Shown here: in pieces, positions 1-11,627 of the stretch
How positions within the stretch are numbered: the first letter of the stretch is position 1
Layout: the number at the start of each line of letters is the position of its first letter
Assembly: GCA_029834535.1 (NCBI GenBank)
Contig: JAQMWT010000668.1
Coordinates: 1 to 64,000, forward strand
Length of the DNA: 64,000 bases
Direction of reading: 5' to 3'
DNA from: Chrysophaeum taylorii
Taxonomy: Eukaryota; Sar; Pelagophyceae; Pelagomonadales; Pelagomonadaceae
Notes under the pieces: model-generated
Seen by the model: only the letters and a program-made list of their open reading frames with translations
What the model was told of the DNA's origin: nothing
Database searches by the model: none
Made by a program: the position numbers and the translations under genes

Positions 1-43
1 ATGCTAACGGTCACCCCTAACTGATTCCGGCTCCACACTACCC

Positions 44-1105
44 GTGGGGTTATACATGCTATTCATGCGTATAATCCCTCCTAATGTTTCTCTCGAACGC
101 ATTTATAATAAAGTCCTAAGCCCCCAACAAGTTTTGTTGGACCAATGTAATGTTCCCCAACAAGACTACCTCAAACCTTTTGGTTCTGTTTGTTATTTGC
201 ATCTGGAGTCTAATGAATTTCACAAATATGAACCTCGATGTCGCCCCTACATGTACTTATGTGGTGCTAATGTTATTAACCCTTTAGTCACACCCCATGT
301 TAACCACTTAGCTGATGTTGTTCTTAATCCTGACAACGGCCAAGTCCGTGTCTCTTCTAAACTTACCTTTCCTCATATCACTTCTAAATCGCCTCCTGAT
401 TACGAACAACATCCCCCACCTGCACCTTCACCCGAAATACCCTTTTCTGTTCAACGCACCCCCAGCGATGCGGAGGAGAGGGGGAATGCTATGTCCAACG
501 ACATTGAACACGAGAGGGGGACTCCTTCACCCCTCACACACGCTCCTACTCCCGTTCCCGCATGTGCTTCCGCTGATTCTGCACCCTCTGCTTCTGTCGC
601 CACACCTCCGGCATCTGAAGTGTCATCCACCACTTTACCCATTTTACAATCCTATCGGTCCCTATACTCCCAAGATGTCCTTCGTCTCACCCGCGGTCCT
701 AATCACCCTCAGCCTCGTCGCAAGACTAATCTCAAGGCTGTCCTCACTCGTATTGCTTCGCCAACCGTTGCCGCTTATAAACAAGCTGGTGGTGCGCTTG
801 CTGACTTCAAGTATGACCTCTCCAAGCAGTATATAACTTTCTGCGACCCCACCCTCCACTCCCTTCACATTGCTCACGGCATCCACATGATGGCTATGCC
901 TCCAGAGGGGGAATTTGCACAAACTCGTCATCATCATGTTCACCAAGCGCTATCCCAGTCTTCTTCTGGTATGTGTAATAGTAGTCTTCTTCTGGTATGT
1001 GTAATAGTAGCCTTAACCATCCGTCGACGGATGCCCCTCTTGTTCATCTCCTCGACGACTTTAGCTTCTCGGACCTTCACCTTCCTCGCGCTCTTGTTCA
1101 TCTAA
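44..1105 (+). pseudogene. A-1 integrase C-terminal region and IN-RT linker
   Basis: This matches the A-2 and B-1 integrase C-terminal regions. Shared landmarks are a stretch resembling LERIYNKVLSPQQVLLDQ and the module ADVVLNP[DE]NGQ(V/I)RVSSK that precedes the linker in families A and B. Beyond about residue 115 it turns into a Pro/Ser/Ala-rich linker carrying the recurrent SDAEERGN-type segments encoded over G-rich purine runs. The catalytic integrase core lies off the window to the left. It is part of a broken element and is not expected to be made. Confidence 0.85.
472..913 (+). other. Internal polypurine-tract-like runs in A-1
   Basis: Three purine runs with a GAGGGGG core lie at 472-486, 512-521 and 904-913, in the IN-RT linker. 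The core is identical to the terminal polypurine tract just before the 3' LTR of this element. The same core is read in different codon phases (Q/E-R-G in the first two, E-G-E in the third), so conservation is at the nucleic-acid level. Ty1 is known to have a second, internal polypurine tract; a similar role here is inference. Confidence 0.5.
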
Positions 1106-1178
1106 TTTCTGAACACGACCACGCTTTTCGAGTTCCTCCCGCTCAATATGCTTATGCTTTACTCACGCCTCATTCCAT

Positions 1179-3237
1179 TTGGATCATAATGATGCTACCT
1201 ATGGTGCCTCCGAGCCTCACCTCTCCGCCATTGAAGACTACATCATTGTGCAGTCTCATTACATTGATGCACACCTTGGAGATGACCCCCTACTAGTTAT
1301 TCAACTTGTCGAAGATCCAGATCCCGATCACACTAACGCTATTGTCGATTCTTACACGATCATCCACCTTACCCATGCTCAAGATCCCAGTACTGTTGGT
1401 CCGGACGAATATAAAATTCAAGCCAGGGATATCAAGATTGATGAATATGAGTTGACCTGTCTCAAAGGTCTTTCTGAGGCTGATCGTAAGGCTTATATCT
1501 CCGCGATTTCCAAGGAGATTCTTGACATTGTCAAGTTCGGCTGCTTTAAACTCTCGTAGCCTATGGTCAACTCCAAGCCCATTGATACCCGACTGGTATT
1601 ACGCATAAAAACAAATGCTGCCGGCGAATACATCAAACATAAAGCGAGACTGGTCCTACGAGGATTCTTAGCTTCCCTGGGCACCGATTTTTTTGACACA
1701 TTTAGTCCAATGGCGCAGCTCACCGGTATCCGTTGTGTTCTGGCGCTCGCAGCCCACCTCCGACTTCCCGTCTACCACATAGACGTCCCTAATGCTTTTG
1801 TTCAAGCCACCATAGACTCTCATGTCTTCGTTAATTTGCCTCAAGGTATTCACCTACTCGATCCTGAAGATGCAAAATATCAAGGACGACGTCTTCCAAA
1901 ACTACTTAAATCTCTTTATGGATTACGACAGAGTCCTGCTCTTTGGAACGAAACCATAAATGGTTTATTCGACACGCTAGGCTATAAACGCTTTCGAACA
2001 GATACATGCATCCATGCTAAAGTCCAATCCGATGTTACGTTTTTACTTTGTACGCTATCAGTGGATGATGTTGTTATCATCTGTACATCGGAAAGTCTAC
2101 GTCGTGAAATCCAACAAGCCATGAAGAAGGAATACTCCGTTGAAAACTTTGAAGAAGTTCATGCTCTCTTATGTATGCGCATAACTCGTACTACCGATGG
2201 CTCCATCTCACTTGACTGCCAAGCTAAGATTAATGCGTTGTTTGAAGAGTATCCCATCTTAACTCAGTTACGTCCCACATCAACTCCTATGTCCCCTTCA
2301 ACTACATATAAGACTGGAGAGCCATCTTCTGATATGGACAAGTTCATCCAACACACCTTCTCCACCCTACTTGGCAAGCTCACTTTTGTACAGTTGGCCT
2401 GTCGCCCTGATTTATCACAAAGCCTCTGTCGCTGTTCCCGAGGAATGCATAATCCAGCGTATTTGCATGTCCAAGTATTAACAGGAACTCTTCGCTATTT
2501 GCGCAAGCCAGAAAATCGCAATCTTCGACTATGGTACTACTCCGGTTCTTCCGCTCTAATGGACCATCTTAGATTTCTCATCGGCAATCGCACCGATATG
2601 GCAACCATGTTGGATTACACTAAAGAACAAGTGGATTCAGGTAATTTTGATCCACTGGTCGCGTTCGTGGATGCTGATAATGTACCCTCTTATGAACAAG
2701 ATCGCAAATCTACAACTGGTTATGCCATTTTTTTTATTTGGTTCCCTCATCACTTGGAAGTCCAAACTACAGCCTATCACAGCTACTTCCACGCATGAGA
2801 GTGAACTTATTGCCCTTAATATGTGTGCTGATGACGTGGTCTGGTTACGTAAATTGTTAACGGAAATGGCGTTTGCTATAAACCCGCAATACTATCTTCG
2901 CCAACCTCCATGGAAAGATTTGTTATTAGATTATGATGCTCATGACAACCCTCTCCCATCAGACATGTCATTTATGCGCAACAGCCCTATACTTGGAGAC
3001 TCTGCTTCTGCTATCCATCTGTCAAATCATCCTGACAGTGCGACGAAAGCCAAAGCCATTAGCACACGCTGGTTTCGTATTTGTGACTATGTGCACCTAA
3101 GACGAATTCGCTTGTACCATGTTTCTGGCACCAAAAATATCGCTGATGGATGCACGAAACCCTTTGGTGCTCCTCTTTTCACTAGATTTTGCACGTTACT
3201 TGGTTTACAACAACCCATAGCCCAGCAAGATGCTTAA
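1179..3237 (+). pseudogene. A-1 reverse transcriptase and RNase H
   Basis: This is a copia-type RT followed by RNase H. It begins with the linker-to-RT module VGPDEYKIQ...IDEYEL, then FKL...PIDTRLVLRIKT and KHKARLVLRGFLASLG. The first catalytic aspartate lies in the DVPNAF segment and the second pair in SVDDVVI. The RNase H part shows the HESELIAL glutamate segment, GDSASAIHLSN and the typical copia ending NIADG.TKP. Translation is open in overlapping blocks over 1179-3237. Nearest relative in the window is A-2; it is more distant from B and far from C. It is a non-functional relic. Confidence 0.9.
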
Positions 3238-3295
3238 TCATTACCCTTCACTATGTCCGCAATGACATTAAACTAACCCTCATGGAAAACGGTAA

Positions 3296-5362
3296 TTGTG
3301 GCTCGCTAAAAAACATAAAAAATGTGAAGATCTCCATAAAATGAATCCTGCCAAGACCAAGGACGCCGCGAGCCGACGTTGCTCAGTATTGAATCGTGGA
3401 CGCGGTGGCATCTCAGCACTGTCTTCACCGTTTAATGCTCTGAACCCAGGACTTGCCCCTACTGGTTCTCCCAATAGCCGTAAACACCAAACATATCTTT
3501 CTGTTGCTCAAGGAAATAAATCCCCCCCAGTGACTCCTACGTCACGATCAAATCAACATAATACTAACTCTCATGTTAAAAGCACAGAGTACTATCTGTT
3601 AAAGCACCGCAAATTTGATGTTATGGCGATGATGTCTGGGAACGTTCTTTCGCTTGGTACTCAACCACCAAACTTTTTGCTACCGTCACCTAAGGATCCT
3701 CAATGTTGGTATCAGCCCATCCAACAGCTGCTTACTGACGCACAACAAAACAACTGCGTTGATAATCTTCATTTCTTGAGTTCCCTCCTGTGTCTAAAGA
3801 CCAAACGTGTGCGCAATGCGCCTAATGTACCGGCAAATGAGGGTATTCGATTGCATCGATACCCACCCATTAAAGGCGTTGTCAAAGTCCATGTAATGTG
3901 CACCAAATGTTTTAATAAAACCGACGCACCGGGTACGCCGCTTGTTCTCGCTATTTGTACTGAAGACGAAGTTAAAACGGACAAAATTATCAAAATCATC
4001 GAAGAACACTTGTCATCAGAACAACATGCCTCGCACTGCTTCGATGTGCCCCGTCCAATTTTCCTTTTGATCTGCGTTATGTGTAACCTAACACTACAAG
4101 GGACAGCCTTAACTATGAATAGTCTTCAGTCATTTCATCTTTCATGCCATAATGACCCAGCTGCACATATGCGAGCCATCATCCTACGCTTGGGCAAGTC
4201 TATTCCAATAAATAAGATGCTCAAAGATACGCTCATTAAATGTATGGCTTTCCACAATCTTAATGCTTCTGACATAATAGCGAACCCAGACGACCATGCA
4301 CCCCTTTTGCTACAGCTACCTCATATCTCGACCGTTAATGTTGAAATCCTTGTAACGGCTTGGTCATTACTACAGTCCGTCGAAGATAAAGTCTGCATTG
4401 TTACAAACCCTGATGAGTTGCTTGCTGTGCTCATTGAAAGTTTCGTTAATGATGTTTCTCACCAGCTTAATGATACTTCTCACGAGATGTTACCGCCAAT
4501 GTTGGACTACTTTCTTAAGTTAGCCCCAGAGCATCAAACCGCTTTTAAAAACGTGCTGATCCAGGTTGGTTATCCCTCTGCCATAATAGACGCATTCTCA
4601 GACACTAAATTGTCTGAGGTTAAACCAGCACAAGTTGAACCTACGCCAGACGACCCTAATGACAATGTGCATGAAACTTTGCGACAGTTAAGAGAAGAAA
4701 TACAATCTCTATCTTTGCATATCGCCAAGAGTGATGATAAATCTATAGAACGAGATCAACGACTTTCCGATGCCTTGGAAACCATAACTCAACTCGAAAA
4801 GGCTAACTGATGCCTTGGAAACCACAAAACTCAACTCAAAAAGGCTAACGATACCCTTAACGCGCAAGTGACCGAGAACATCAAGCACGTATCACTCTTA
4901 GACAACATACTTGCCAGCTATCAAATGCACCACGATACTACGCTGTCTACCCTTGCTGTCTTGGCTCATGTGATTTCTAAGTCACTTATCACTTTTATTG
5001 AACAGTCTCCTCCAAATACTTTTGAGGAGGCACAGCAAAACATAATCGACGATACAGCTGCTAGCTTACATACTGCTATGTCTGATGCACAGGATCATGT
5101 TATTCCCGCAACAGATTTGCACACCTTAACACCAGCTGCAGCTATGTCCTATTTGTCTTCTGTCATGTCACCACTTGTTGCTCTCAGCGATGCAATCACT
5201 ATAAATAATGCTTCTAACGACCAATCCGAAGACCATGACTCTTCCTCTCCAGAATCAAAGAAACTTGAAGACAATAGTGATGATGAGTTGGACCACACAT
5301 CTGATGCTGTGGATGCTGTTCCTCTGCGTAACGTAACAACACGTCCAACTTCCTCCTCCTAA
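3296..5362 (+). pseudogene. A-1 extra 3' ORF (CxxC plus coiled coil), unrecognised family
   Basis: It lies directly downstream of RNase H, where some Pseudoviridae (sireviruses) carry an additional gene. I do not recognise the protein. It aligns along its length with the 683-residue ORF of A-2 (22550-24601). It has a basic Ser/Pro-rich N terminus with RGRGG, one CTKC motif and one CVMC motif about 60 residues further on, followed by a Cys and a HMRAIILRLGKS segment, then an acidic C-terminal half with heptad-like Leu spacing. No signal peptide or membrane span is apparent, so an envelope protein is unlikely. A role in RNA or DNA binding is inference. Confidence 0.7.
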
Positions 5363-5489
5363 CCTTAACTGTTATGTTACCTTCTCCTTTATGTTGTTGT
5401 TTTATGTTTAAGTTAGTCGCTGTTCTCATGTATCGTACACAAGCTCCACACTCAAGAACGTCTGGAATGCATAAAGCCGTTCACACGTT

Positions 5490-5496
5490 GAGGGGG
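5490..5496 (+). other. A-1 terminal polypurine tract
   Basis: GAGGGGG sits immediately before the first base of the 3' LTR. This is the normal position of the plus-strand primer in LTR retroelements. The same sequence precedes the 3' LTRs of A-2 (reverse complement, 22433-22439) and B-2. Confidence 0.75.
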
Positions 5497-5896
5497 TCCA
5501 GAGCGCTACACTATAATGTGTACGACACTGGAACTCCTTACTCCTTTCACACCTTTTTCTACTTGAGGGTTTTCTCTCCGTAATACGGCTTTCCCTCTTT
5601 CCTTCCTTACCCTTCCGCAATTATTATTTCATGACAATGAGAATCGTCTGAAGCTTTCTACCAACATGGAGTAGGCCTCCAGGTGCGTACCGTCAGGTAC
5701 GGGGTTTTCTGTTTAATTAACAGAGGCTTCGTTCCTCGTTGTCAGTGTAAACGCTTCTATGGGACTTAATGTCCTTAAGGAGTTGGGGCCTAAATCCCTA
5801 CCTTGTGTAGTAGCATGTGACAAGCGGAATGGTCTGTACACGCCTAAGACTGCACGCAGTCTCTACCATGTACCCGGAGAGGGTCAAATCTCTCCA
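5497..5896 (+). repeat. A-1 3' LTR (family A, 400 bp)
   Basis: It begins TCCAGAG and ends CTCTCCA, and matches the two A-2 LTRs (22032-22432 and 33821-34221) along its full length in opposite orientation. It carries the family landmark GGAGGCC...GTACCGTCAGGTAC. Family C RT coding sequence begins at 5897. Confidence 0.9.
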
Positions 5897-6864
5897 CGAA
5901 GAAGCGAGTCGAGCTTAATGTTCCACAACAAAGCTGAATGTTTACGGCCATAGAGAGCCTTGACGAGTCGGAGAGCGAGCTTCGACTCTGGATGGTTCTT
6001 CTGTATCTGCTGGATAAGATTTTGCGAGACACGTATTCCTCGAGGTAAGTCAATCCATACCGGGCGATCGAGTGCCGATTGGATGAATGCCTGCGGAATG
6101 TCCGCGTGTGCGACCGGGAGTTTGTGCTTCACAGCGATGGCGAGCAATAACCGGTTGGTGGCGAGCATTGCGGTTGGTGAGGATGTGGCATAAAAGTCAA
6201 TGCCTACACGTGCCAGGAAACCTCGGGCAACTAGACGAGCCTTGTAGCGGTCTGGGGTGCCATCAGCAAAATACTTGATCTTCAGCACGAGTTTTGTCGA
6301 GATAGACGAACGGTCTGGCGGTAAAGGTTCGAGCTTAAAGACACCGTTGGAGCACAAGCCTTCAATTTTTTTGCGAATCGAAGCGATATGCTTTAACTTA
6401 TCTTCTTCGCTGAGTCCTTTGAGTTCGACAATCTTCTCAGGCTCATAGACAATATCTTCAGCAGTCACGAGTTGTAACACGACGTGATCGATGTGCTGCA
6501 AGTCATAGTCCATGACTTCTTGGAGAATATCTTGATTCGGATCACTTTGACTTAGGAAGAGGTGTCCGAGTTCGCCAGAATCATGCATGAAGGCATGCCT
6601 GTGACGAGAAGCTAAGTGGTAGTGCTGATGCGCTGAGATGTCCCACAAAAGGGAGGAGCCCATACAACAGAATTCTTGGTTCCATTGACGCGCATAGTAC
6701 TCTGCCGGTGACAGTTCGTCATGGCACACATAGTTCTCGAGAACAGAGTTGTCGTTGTCCAGGTGGTCGACCAATACAGATGAATGGTACGGCTTCCTTG
6801 GGAAGTCGACACACAAGAGTTCTGCGTCGGTTTCTCTCTGCAGATCCAGTGCAGTGCCGCCCAT
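5897..6864 (-). pseudogene. Element C reverse transcriptase, N-terminal half
   Basis: Copia RT landmarks are present on the minus strand: IVELKGLSEEDKLKHIASI, VFKLEPLP, STKLVLKIK, RYKARLVARGFLARVGIDF, and the first catalytic aspartate in HADIPQAFIQ, then a LVKALYG...ALLWN segment. Coding homology stops at 5897 where the family A LTR begins, so the catalytic VDD region and RNase H are not in the window. It resembles the A and B RT block by block but with low identity. Confidence 0.85.
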
Positions 6865-7150
6865 GATACCATAGTCTTGTGTGGTATTTGCTAGGAGACA
6901 TCCTTTCGGGACATCATTTGGCGGCTTAGCATCTCATATAATGTTGAGATCAGATGCGATGCTGACAGCATGGCCCTGGTGCAGAGCGCTGACACCGATG
7001 AGGAACATCAATGTGCTGGACATATTGGCTGTGGCGCGAGCCGTGGATTGCTCCTGCTGGTATTTCCAGTTGCGACCATACTCTGAAGCGATAATGCGTC
7101 TGGTGAAGAGTTTTCCATCGTCAAAACGTTTCACGATATAAAGTTGATCT

Positions 7151-8155
7151 TTAGGGATGTGGAATCCGCGTTCGTTCGTCCTTGAGATCTGTCTTGAGTT
7201 GGTCGCTTTGGTTGCGATGCACGAGAACTTGAGTAAAACCTGAATCGTCGAGAACAACCTCTAATCGGTCATTTCGTTTGGGCATCGGAATGCTACCATC
7301 CGGCGGGGGTGGCCGGTTGAGGAACGAAAAATCCTGTTCAGGTGTCTCGTCGCTGACGGGACTTGGATCAGCAGCGGGAGTTGGATCCGGTTCTTTGTGC
7401 TCGTCGTCGTCTTCAGGTTTATCATGATGGTCGTCATCTTGAGTCTCGCCCTCATCTGTCGATTCCTGTCTAGCTTCCGGCATTTGCTGTTCGCTTATAG
7501 CTGGTAGCGGGTCCTCTTGTCGTGCCTCTGTTGGGATCTGTGCGAGTGCTTTGATCCGTTCGATCTCCTTGTTGCGGTTGACTGGCATGTCTGCGTCAAC
7601 GTGAAAGTCGTTAGAGGTGACGATTTTTCCATATCGCCCTTGATGTACAAGCAGGATAGAGCGGTGAACATCACGGATAAATCGGTCCGTGCCGGGGAGG
7701 TTCGGGAGATAGTTGTTACTATGAAAGTAAGAGGCGGAGACGCTGGAGGGTTCCAGCTTGTGACTTTGAGGGTAGACAAAAGTGACAGGCTCACCAAAGG
7801 GAAGGAGCTTCAAGAGCGGTGCCATGGGTGACATGATGCGCCGGGGAACGGTGCATGCCATGTTTGTGCGCGAGGGCAGTCCATGAGAGCGCTGGTTGTC
7901 GGCTTGGATCTTATGCAGTAGAGCAAATGGGTGATAATACTCGGCGGCAATAGACTTTCCTTCGATGCGTACACTGCGAAGGTTGAGGAGGCGAACTACA
8001 GTGCCTCGGGTGTTTTCCTTGATGATGTTTTCCGCAAAATTCCGCTGGTGGAGGTGGCGACCAAGGATTTGAAACTGGATGCCAAGTTGCACCTTGAGCG
8101 GGTGGAAAGCTTCGGAGCGGAAAGTTGAGAATGCATCAGACGAGATGATTTTCAC
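7151..8155 (-). pseudogene. Element C integrase C-terminal region and IN-RT linker
   Basis: The minus-strand ORF starts in the integrase catalytic region (SSDAFSTFRSEAF resembles the second-aspartate segment LYSDAFKPYFSQH of family B). It continues into a C-terminal region and then a low-complexity Asp/Pro/Glu-rich linker (repeated PDD, DEG, EDD). This parallels the integrase C-terminus and linker of A and B. It is separated from the upstream integrase part by the SINE at 8175-8420. It is a relic of a broken element. Confidence 0.65.
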
Positions 8156-8174
8156 ATTTACATCGAATTCGACC

Positions 8175-8420
8175 CGGTTGGCAGCCGGAACGTTCGCAGT
8201 GGGGCGGGGTATGGCCGGGGGGCGCAGACGGAAGGTTATCGACGAGTTGGTTGTCAGTCACATCGCGGCCTCCTCGTCGCATGGCGACAAGCTTGATGAT
8301 CACTCTCCGCCGACCCACCTTTCGGCGCTCCTCGTCTACAGGCCCGTGATTCCGGACTGGCTCCTGTCGGTCCGGCCTGGCTCCCATGCTCGGGAGAGGT
8401 CTGAAGTTAGTTAGTTAGTT
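8175..8420 (+). mobile_element. SINE-like repeat copy 1 (5'-truncated)
   Basis: This 246-bp insertion splits the integrase of element C and is flanked by a perfect 13-bp duplication ATCGAATTCGACC (8162-8174 and 8421-8433). It ends in a GTTA/TTAG tandem tail. It matches copies at 20068-20456, about 48531-48695 and 59037-59407; relative to the last it lacks the head. Truncation at the head, a simple-repeat tail and target duplications are hallmarks of LINE-mobilised non-autonomous elements. I see no convincing Pol III box A/B pair, so calling it a SINE rests on behaviour, not origin. Confidence 0.85.
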
Positions 8421-11400
8421 ATCGAATTCGACCTTAATCACATTGACCACGTAGAGGATGCCGGCCAGAACGTCCTGTGCGTCTAGTTTCCGCAGGAAAT
8501 AGACCCACTTGTGTGCTGAGATAATACACACGAAATGCATGATGTAACGAAACCCACCATAGCATTTGCTGATGCTCGGGTATGAGACATCCATGTGGAG
8601 GTGTTGGCCAGGAGCATAGGCCAGTTCATCCTGTGACCAGGAATTGTTCTTGTGACTGAAGCTTACATGCGATTGGCAGCGCTTGCATTCACTGCAGTCT
8701 TGCGGATACCGATCATCACCTGGGCGGAGATTCGTTACATTGGCGGTAATCGTGCGGCGAATAATCTCTGGTTGCTGGTGATGTATTCGGTGCCAGCGAG
8801 TGACCAAAAGCACTTTGTTGGCGTGCTGAATGGTGCCGGGCTTGTGCACGGGAGGCAGAGCAGCAGTCGAATCGCTGGGGGGGCTGGGTCGCTTGTCGAC
8901 TCGGATTTTAGCAACTGTTGCCTCTGCAAGAAGCGTCTCGAGATTTTCCGATTTGCTTGGTTTGCGGATCGCATCATGGTGAGCGTCTGCTATGGCATTG
9001 AACAGGGAGGTGAGGTTGAGGTCCTCCTCTGCTAAGAGACGGCTGGAGATGCTCACGAAGAAGTCTGCAACCTGGGTGATGTCTCCTGGGCTGGGAATGC
9101 CATTGCGTATTGTTGCCCATTCGATGTGAAAGTTCACGTGGTGGTGTGATTCGTGGAGTGCGAGAACAGCGCTGTACTTTGCCTGCAGCATATGGTGCGG
9201 GACGGCATTGGCCAGTGCCTTAAACGCGAAGTACGGCGGGTGCTGTTGGAACAGGCGGAGCAGTTCCGGGTCCGAGTGGTGTCCAAACTTTGCGATTTCG
9301 TTGAGGGTCGCATAGCGGATGTGGTCTGGAGAGATCAGCAGCAAGGCGTTGGAGTAGCTCGTGTTGGTTGGGTACGAGCCAGTGACCGAGAAACACTGGG
9401 TGCTTTTCTGAAGCGTGTCTCCGATGTGGCCGACATAGTCCGCGTAAGTGGGACGTGCTTTGGACGTTATGAGTCCTTTGGGGTCATCGAGAGTAATTCG
9501 CCCTCGTGAGTCGATCGCGGCAAAGCCAGGATGCGAACGATTCATGTAGTGGACCCAAGTGGACGGGCGCGAGCAGCTGTGAGCGGCGGCCAAGGAGGTG
9601 GTGTAGGCGACGATCAGAAAGGCGGTGCCCTTGGGAACATCCAGGGAAAAGGCGTGCGTTGGGGAGAAGATTGCGGGTTGACGGGAACAGTCCACTATCG
9701 GAGGGGGCCTGGAATGTAGGGTGAGGGAGGCGCGCGGGAAGTAGCCACATGCGACGGCAGTAGCGGCGGTGCCGGTGATGGCTCCATCCAAATGGTAAGC
9801 ACATTGGGACTCTGAGGCATGAAAACAGCGGATGGTATTCCAAGCGGCGAGAGTGGGATGTTGCGACAAGTGGTTGCGCAGAAATGTGAAAACCAGAAGG
9901 TGGGAAATGGATGCCATGGTGGCGTAGGGGGTGCCGTCGGCGTCTAGACCGAGATCCGTGAAGGGCTTGGTGAAGCGTGCGAGCATTTGGCAGATGCGGG
10001 CATTCTCGGAAATCGAGAGTTTAGAGGCGTTGGCGGGCGCGTAGGAAAAAGTGGCCTTGTGTTGGTAGTAGGTCAAGGTGGAGCGGGGCACGGTGCCACG
10101 AAGGGCGGGGTTGGCGATCCAGAGATCGTCGGGGATAGTGTTGCTGGGGTCCAGAAGGGGGACCATGCTCGGAGGAGATGTTAACCATGGAGAAGCGCTT
10201 TTCTCGAGGTTGTACTCGGCGAGCGGGTCCCGGGCATAGACAGCGAGATAGCGGGTCTTGCTGATGACGTCACCAAAGGCGGAGGCATTGTAGACACCGG
10301 AGTGTCGGAAGTAGCCTAAGCGCTGATAGCATTGGCGAGTTGGGTGTACTCGTGATGAGGTCGGGGGGTTGGAGGGACGTTCTCGACAATGGCGTAGGTC
10401 GGGAGCGTGCAGCGAACAAAGCGGATTTGTTCTGCGACAAAAAAAAAGGTCGGCTGTCACCGGAGTGGCGTAGCCGTCATGTTCTTTCATTACACTCGAA
10501 TGTTGACATGGCAGTGTGAAAACCGCCAAGTCAAAATGAGGTAGTCTGATTTTGCCGGATTGTAAAGCGGCAGTGAGCTTCCTGAGGTCCGCACAATGCT
10601 GAGCATGCGGGGAGAGTTGTTGCGCGCGAGCGCGCATAATAGGGTGAAGTTCGCAGGTGACCACGACAGTAATACGGTTGTCGAAGCGTTTGCGAAAAGA
10701 GGTAAAACCTTCTTGATGAAGTCCACCTGCGATAATAGCTGTTTTTAGCGGAGGGGGTTGTGCTTGCACAGATAGATCCGCTGTGGTAGTAAACGCGTAT
10801 TGGCCGACGGTACGCGGGAGGCGAATGAGGTCAGATAAAAAGATGGAGTGATGCTGAAGCTTAGCGAAATCTAACATGTGAGATTGCGAGCGTGTCTTTG
10901 CAACATGCTGTGTGATGTGTGCGAGTTCATCCTTGAGTGACATTCGTGTTCCAGTGTGGAAACTAACCACAGCGCGGAATGTTTGCTTTGGATGAGACGG
11001 CAGGGACAACAGGCCATTTGTTTGGCGATTGGCGAGAACTATAGCTGTTTTTCCTATAAGCGTCTTATAGTCGTGGGGATCCGCGGTCGACGTGTTCATA
11101 AGCTCGTAGAGGTATGGTTCGTGCGGCAATGGCGGGTCGGTTGCTTCAACGTTCAGAGCTATAAGCTGATATGTCGCCATAACCTGCAGACCTTTTCGGA
11201 ATTGCGGGACGACCATAAATACGAGATATAAAGCGTAGCCGGTTGTGTCTTTTGTATCCTTTGAGGAGAGACCTGCAGCCTGCAAATACAACGGTTTAAC
11301 ACCGATGAAGTGGCTGGTGAGGGTGCCTCGTCCCATATGAATGGTGTGTTCGGGAATCCGGCGTATGGTATCAGGAACAGTGTTGTGAATTGTGCGCGCA

Positions 11401-11627
11401 AAGAAAAAAGATGCGCCACCGTCAATCAACGAGGTTTCAGTGCCGGGTCCATTGCATCCGTGCAGCGAGTCGGTCTTCTTTGAGGTCTTTCCTGGAGTGT
11501 AAGTTGCACAAAGAAAATCGGCGATTCTGGGTGAGATGGTTGATGATGTCGGGAAATTCGTCATCGTGAGGCTTGGTGCCTGATTGAGTAAGATGTGGTT
11601 GGCGCCACAGGCGTCGTCGGCAACCAT
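8421..11627 (-). pseudogene. Element C protease, C5-methyltransferase-like domain and integrase start
   Basis: Domains of this 1070-residue frame, in order: retropepsin-like SLIDGGASFFFA around residue 69; an intervening stretch; then a C5-cytosine methyltransferase layout with a motif I-like glycine loop AIIAGGLHQEGF (about 297-308), an acidic CELHP segment as in motif II, VFTLPCQHSS of motif IV (PCQ at about 373-375), GDVISKTRYLAVYA as motif VIII (451-464), a ~300-residue target-recognition-like region, RYATLNEIAKFG as motif IX (771-782) and ALANAVP as motif X (804-810). The integrase His/Cys zinc finger (HRIHH...CSECKRC) and the start of the catalytic core follow. Methyltransferase motifs are family knowledge; activity is not shown. 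The ORF is ended by the SINE tail. Confidence 0.78.

Larger units (their letters stand above)
1..5896 (+). mobile_element. Ty1/copia family A, copy A-1 (3' portion)
   Basis: This is a copia-order LTR retrotransposon. The order integrase, RT, RNase H is diagnostic of Pseudoviridae. The window edge cuts it inside integrase. What remains is the end of integrase, a Pro-rich linker, RT, RNase H, an extra downstream ORF, a polypurine tract and the 3' LTR. It is collinear with the better copy A-2 on the minus strand. It ends exactly where family C reverse transcriptase resumes, so it inserted into element C. It is broken (several interruptions) and its LTR is visibly more diverged from A-2 than the two A-2 LTRs are from each other, so it is older than A-2. 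Confidence 0.93.

Noticed and set aside
11412-11435. TETSL in the protease region of element C, resembling the SLNY motif of family B
   Set aside because: The nucleotide match is partial and the peptide continues IDGGAS, the protease active-site region. Chance similarity is likelier.
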